Shown one piece after another: positions 61,002 through 64,000 of a stretch of 64,000 bases of DNA. The notes beneath the pieces were generated by a model. The model saw nothing but the letters and a program-made list of their open reading frames with translations, was not told the origin of the DNA and ran no database searches. Within the stretch, counting starts at the first letter, position 1; the number at the start of each line of letters is the position of its first letter. The stretch is from Chloroflexota bacterium (GTDB lineage: Bacteria; Chloroflexota; Anaerolineae; Caldilineales; Caldilineaceae). The stretch spans positions 50,872 through 114,871 of the forward strand of contig JAGWYN010000010.1 of assembly GCA_018969295.1 (NCBI GenBank). The letters are read 5' to 3'. The position numbers and the translations under genes were made by a program.

Positions 61002-61898
61002 GTGCAGGAAGCGACAGCAGCCAGCCTCCCAGAGGGGAACAACCTTCCTACGCTTGCAGGCCAGCGAGGAGGAAGCGCACGTCGGACAAAACTGCTCCTT
61101 TCCACCTTCTTTTTGGGGGTTGCCCTCATCCACATCCTCCCTTTCTACTGGATGGCGATCAGCGCCGTGCGTCCCCCAGAACGCATCATTGCCGATGCCG
61201 GGAATTTCCTGCCCACCTCCTTTACCCTTCAAAATTTTCAGACGCTGCTGGCCTCGAACCCCTACGTGCAGTGGTACATCAACTCGATCATCCTGGCGGT
61301 CAGCTTTGCAGCGCTGTCGGTGACAGTCTGTACACTGGCCGGCTATGCCCTGGCCCTGTACAAGTTTAGGGGCCGTGAAGAGCTCTTCTTTGCGGTGCTG
61401 GGCTCGCAGATGATCCCGTTTTATCTGGTGCTGGTGCCGCTTTTTTTGATCATCGTCCGCACCGGGCTGATCAATCAGTACATTGGCGTCATTTTGCCGA
61501 TTGTGGCCCAACCCTTTGGGCTGTTCTACATGCGCCAGTACATCCGCGGCATCAGCCGGGAACTCATCGACGCTGGCCGGGTTGACGGCGCGTCTGAGTA
61601 CAATATCTTTGGCTCGATCGTGCTCCCCCTTTGCAAACCCGGCATGAGTGCCATTTTTATTCTCTTTTCGATCGACATGTGGAACAGCCTGATCTGGCCG
61701 CTGATCGTGATGCGCGAAGAGGCAAAATTTCCGCTCTCCGTGGGCCTGGCCGGCATGATCAGCACCTATCGGTCTCTCTTCGGGGAGTTGATCGCCGGGT
61801 CGCTGCTGGCGACGGTGCCGATGATTCTTCTGTTTCTCATTTTCCAGCGTCAGTTCTTGACCGGCATGTCCGTCACCGGCGTGATCGTCGAGAAATAA
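61002..61898 (+). CDS. Sugar ABC transporter permease (MalG type)
   Basis: A 298-residue permease with an extended polar N-terminus, six predicted helices and the EAA loop ELIDAGRVDGASEYNIFGSIVLPLCKPG. Translation begins at GTG 61002, with GGAGG inside the end of the previous gene, giving tight coupling (2 bp gap). Confidence 0.93.
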   Translation: MQEATAASLPEGNNLPTLAGQRGGSARRTKLLLSTFFLGVALIHILPFYWMAISAVRPPERIIADAGNFLPTSFTLQNFQTLLASNPYVQWYINSIILAVSFAALSVTVCTLAGYALALYKFRGREELFFAVLGSQMIPFYLVLVPLFLIIVRTGLINQYIGVILPIVAQPFGLFYMRQYIRGISRELIDAGRVDGASEYNIFGSIVLPLCKPGMSAIFILFSIDMWNSLIWPLIVMREEAKFPLSVGLAGMISTYRSLFGELIAGSLLATVPMILLFLIFQRQFLTGMSVTGVIVEK

Positions 61899-61913
61899 AC
61901 TCGAGGCAACACC

Positions 61914-63380
61914 ATGACACCTTCTGCAGCTGTATACATCGACCCGCACCGTGGCCACAAGGCATACAACCGGATGCTCTTTGGCCAGTTTCTGGAGCAC
62001 TTCCATCGCCAGGTCTACGGCGGAATCTTCGAACCTGGATCGCCGCTGGCCGATGCCGACGGCTTTCGCACCGATGTGATAGAGGCGCTGTGCGAACTGC
62101 GTGTCCCTGTGGTGCGTTGGCCAGGCGGCTGTTTTGTCAGCGCCTACCACTGGCTGCACGGGGTTGGAGCCGGACGCCAGCCGAGCTACGACAAGGCGTG
62201 GCGAGTCAACGACCCCAACACCTTTGGTACCGACGAATTTGTCGCCTGGTGTCGCAAAATCGGGGCAGAGCCCTATATCTGCACCAACGCTGGCACCGGC
62301 ACCCCTGAAGAGATGAGCGACTGGGTCGAGTACTGCAACTTGCCAGAGGCCGGGCGCTGGGCACAGCTGCGCCGGGCCAACGGCCATGCCCTTCCCCACG
62401 CTGTCGGCTACTGGTCCATCGGCAACGAGAACTACGGCGACTGGGAGATGGGCGCCAAAACTTCTGCCGAATGGGGCCGTTTTGTCGCCGAATCTGCCAA
62501 GATGATGAAACGTGTCGACCCATCGATCCGGCTGCTGGCAGCAGCGCTGGCCGATGTCGACTGGACGCTCAACCTGTTGCGCCAGGCAGGCCAGTACCTG
62601 GACATGGTCTCGATCCACGGCTACTACGACCCGCTCTGGCAGAAGGACGAACCCAGCGAGTATGCAACCTGTCTCCTGCGTTCTGGCCAGGTCGAAGATG
62701 CCATTCGCCTGACCGAGCAGATCATCGGTGTAGCAGGTTTGGAAGGCAAACTGGGCATTGCGTTTGACGAGTGGAATCTGCGTGGCTGGCACCATCCTGT
62801 CGGCAACACACCTGCCGCGATCGAGGCCCGGGACCGCAACGACCTCAACGCCACCTACACAATGGCGGACGCGCTCTTTTCCGCCAGTTTTCTGAACACT
62901 TGCCTGCGCCATGCCAGCTCTGTGCAGATGGCCAACATGGCACCTGTCGTCAACACACGTGGCCCGCTCTTTGTACATCCCAACGGCGTAGTACGCCGCA
63001 CCACCTTCCATGTGCTTGCCCTGTACGCCAACCTGCTGGGCAGCCATGTCGGCGACGTCTTTGTCGACAGCCCGGCGTTTGCACATGGAAATTTGTCCAT
63101 ACCCGCCCTGGACGCCGTCGCTACCTGCGATCCAGAACAACGAGAATGGCAGCTTGCCCTGGTCAACCGTCTGCCCGATCGCGCGCTGCACTGCAAAGTG
63201 CTGCTGGCAGGATCGCCGCTGCAAGGGGTACACCGGGCGCACGTGCTCGCAGGAGACAGCCCCGACGCCTACAACGACATCGAATTTCCCGAACGCGTCA
63301 CCCCACAATCGGTCGAATTCACCTGTAGCGACGGCATGGTGCTCCTGCCAGCCCACTCGGTGACCCTCCTGAAGGTGTGA
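61914..63380 (+). CDS. Alpha-L-arabinofuranosidase, GH51 (second copy)
   Basis: A 488-residue intracellular glycosidase. Conserved blocks: FGQFLEHFHRQVYGGIFEPG, VVRWPGGCFVSAYHW, acid/base Glu in SIGNENYGDWE (~172) and nucleophile Glu in IAFDEWNLRGW (~285). It diverges from the 29771-31276 enzyme in the first residues and around the nucleophile, so substrates may differ (for example HFHRQVYGG versus EHLGRCIYEG). Last gene of the arabinoside operon and followed by a strong terminator. Confidence 0.95.
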   Translation: MTPSAAVYIDPHRGHKAYNRMLFGQFLEHFHRQVYGGIFEPGSPLADADGFRTDVIEALCELRVPVVRWPGGCFVSAYHWLHGVGAGRQPSYDKAWRVNDPNTFGTDEFVAWCRKIGAEPYICTNAGTGTPEEMSDWVEYCNLPEAGRWAQLRRANGHALPHAVGYWSIGNENYGDWEMGAKTSAEWGRFVAESAKMMKRVDPSIRLLAAALADVDWTLNLLRQAGQYLDMVSIHGYYDPLWQKDEPSEYATCLLRSGQVEDAIRLTEQIIGVAGLEGKLGIAFDEWNLRGWHHPVGNTPAAIEARDRNDLNATYTMADALFSASFLNTCLRHASSVQMANMAPVVNTRGPLFVHPNGVVRRTTFHVLALYANLLGSHVGDVFVDSPAFAHGNLSIPALDAVATCDPEQREWQLALVNRLPDRALHCKVLLAGSPLQGVHRAHVLAGDSPDAYNDIEFPERVTPQSVEFTCSDGMVLLPAHSVTLLKV

Positions 63381-63400
63381 GCGACAAGAAAGGGCTCGTA

Positions 63401-63432
63401 CAGGGGGGTCTGGCTGAAGCCAGACCCCCCTG
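63401..63432 (+). terminator. Rho-independent-like terminator
   Basis: A 12-14-bp GC-rich stem (GGGGGGTCTGGC / GCCAGACCCCCC plus flanking A-T and C-G pairs) with loop TGAA, followed by GCTTTGCTTCTC. It ends the GH51 operon. Confidence 0.75.
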
Positions 63433-63532
63433 GCTTTGCTTCTCGGCCACGCAGAGGGAGGGGGCTCTATCCTATTTTTGTCAGTTCGTGGGTCGGGTAA
63501 GGAGGCGACGTTGCCGCCGCCTCCTCCCCTAA

Positions 63533-63566
63533 GAACGGCCCGTGCCAGTTTCCCGGCAAGCCGCTC
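63533..63566 (-). ncRNA. Group II intron domain V
   Basis: A 34-nt hairpin beginning GAGCGGC and ending GGCCGTTC, with a GAAA tetraloop and an internal bulge, the size and form of catalytic domain V including the AGC triad near its 5' end. It overlaps the last two bases of the maturase stop codon. Confidence 0.85.
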
Positions 63567-64000
63567 AAGCATCTCGAACGCCCCGTAAGGGACGCAGCGG
63601 TGGACCGGAATAGTCAGGGCTGTGGACCTGTTGGTGGCAAGTAGGATGGAGAAGAATGCGGTTATCGAGTTCGTCACCGCCGCCGAATACCCGCCATCGG
63701 ATGTGATGGTCGTGCCAACCGGTCTCCAAGGTGATGGGTTGGTCGCACACAGGACATCGCCCCTCTTGCAGACGTAAAAGGGTGAAGACGTCGGGTCGAT
63801 GCCTGACCTCATTCAGGGTCTTATTGTGCTGTCGCTGCTCGAAGTACAACTCCCACTGGGGGTCGTAGGGGTTGGCCGCTTCCCGAACCTTGATGTGACG
63901 ACGGATGGGGGTCTGGCTGGCCTGATAGATATGGACCAAACGCTTTTCCCCATGTTTGTCGGTGGTCAAGGCTTGGAAAAGAGCTTTCTGCGCCCCCGGT
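63565..64000 (-). CDS. Group II intron maturase/reverse transcriptase, HNH C-terminus (partial)
   Basis: About 145 codons are visible and the frame is open to the window edge. The sequence has the family's C-terminal linker (TPIRRHIKVREAANPYDPQW) and an HNH endonuclease domain: CPVC, the DHHI catalytic pair, LDNRILLHPTCHQQVH. The HNH domain cuts the second strand during retrohoming. The reverse transcriptase domain lies outside the window, so activity cannot be judged. Confidence 0.9.
   Translation of the reverse strand, partial: PGAQKALFQALTTDKHGEKRLVHIYQASQTPIRRHIKVREAANPYDPQWELYFEQRQHNKTLNEVRHRPDVFTLLRLQEGRCPVCDQPITLETGWHDHHIRWRVFGGGDELDNRILLHPTCHQQVHSPDYSGPPLRPLRGVRDA

Larger units (their letters stand above)
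63492..64000 (-). mobile_element. Group II intron, 3' part
   Basis: The maturase C-terminus, domain V and domain VI are visible; the 5' part lies beyond the right edge. Downstream of domain V the minus strand forms a domain VI stem (GGAGGCG / CGCCTCC) with an unpaired A in TTACCC and a probable 3' splice end ...CCCGAC at 63492. The intron is inserted on the minus strand downstream of the GH51 operon. Confidence 0.82.

Noticed and set aside
60996..63812. 938-codon minus-strand frame opposite the permease and GH51 genes
   Set aside because: The plus strand encodes recognisable permease and GH51 proteins with ribosome sites; the opposite frame has none.
63565..64000. The group II intron maturase as the missing DGR reverse transcriptase
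   Set aside because: Only the HNH and linker end is visible, with domain V next to it; this is a group II intron protein, not a DGR RT, and no template repeat is nearby.

Overview
The window comes from a GC-rich bacterial chromosome, most likely a filamentous Chloroflexota of the Caldilinea/Anaerolineae type. This is inferred from gene content, not from a marker gene: a coenzyme F420 reductase, a bifunctional AroK-AroB protein, a tricorn protease, many arabinan-degrading genes, a secreted protein ending in a YLPLI-type tail, and a tRNA without encoded CCA. Several genes have a -10 box placed 7-9 nt before the start codon, so leaderless transcripts are probably common.

Layout. 1-14.1 kb is core metabolism and repair: LysM surface proteins, NAD kinase, a phosphoesterase, a cyclic-nucleotide/PH-domain membrane protein overlapping uvrC, a secreted DNRLRE protein, and the aroC / P-loop kinase / aroKB operon. 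14.3-31.3 kb is sugar scavenging: a P450, a GH3 glycosidase, a CUT1 sugar ABC transporter with a SorC-type regulator, a DUF4432 epimerase, a PHP-UvrD fusion, a LacI regulator, a gutted peptide-type ABC locus and a GH51 arabinofuranosidase. 45.2-58.4 kb holds a truncated glycosyltransferase, an SsnA-like amidohydrolase, npdG, a Cys/Met PLP enzyme, a tricorn protease and three signalling proteins. 58.7-63.4 kb is a second arabinoside ABC operon with another GH51. The right edge is the 3' end of a group II intron with its HNH-bearing maturase.

The remarkable part is 31.4-45.1 kb, an accessory island ending beside a tRNA-Glu. It encodes a SIR2-like protein translationally coupled to a 1511-residue STAND NTPase / 14-blade WD40 / sulfatase-modifying-factor-fold protein, a CHAT protease fused to the same fold, an EAD1-trypsin protein sharing a duplicated promoter with the CHAT gene, and a stand-alone protein of that fold. 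These are parts of NTP-dependent conflict (programmed death) systems. The 3' ends of the stand-alone gene and the 1511-codon gene are paired variable regions of a diversity-generating retroelement: 16 substitutions in 27 codons, none at an invariant C or third-position C, 13 of them with A in one copy, followed by a nearly identical 106-bp segment carrying two GCGAAGC mini-hairpins. No template repeat or DGR reverse transcriptase was seen here, so the retroelement would act in trans. The island has also been hit by an ISKra4-type IS that cuts a mazF toxin gene, and it carries a decayed tnpB.
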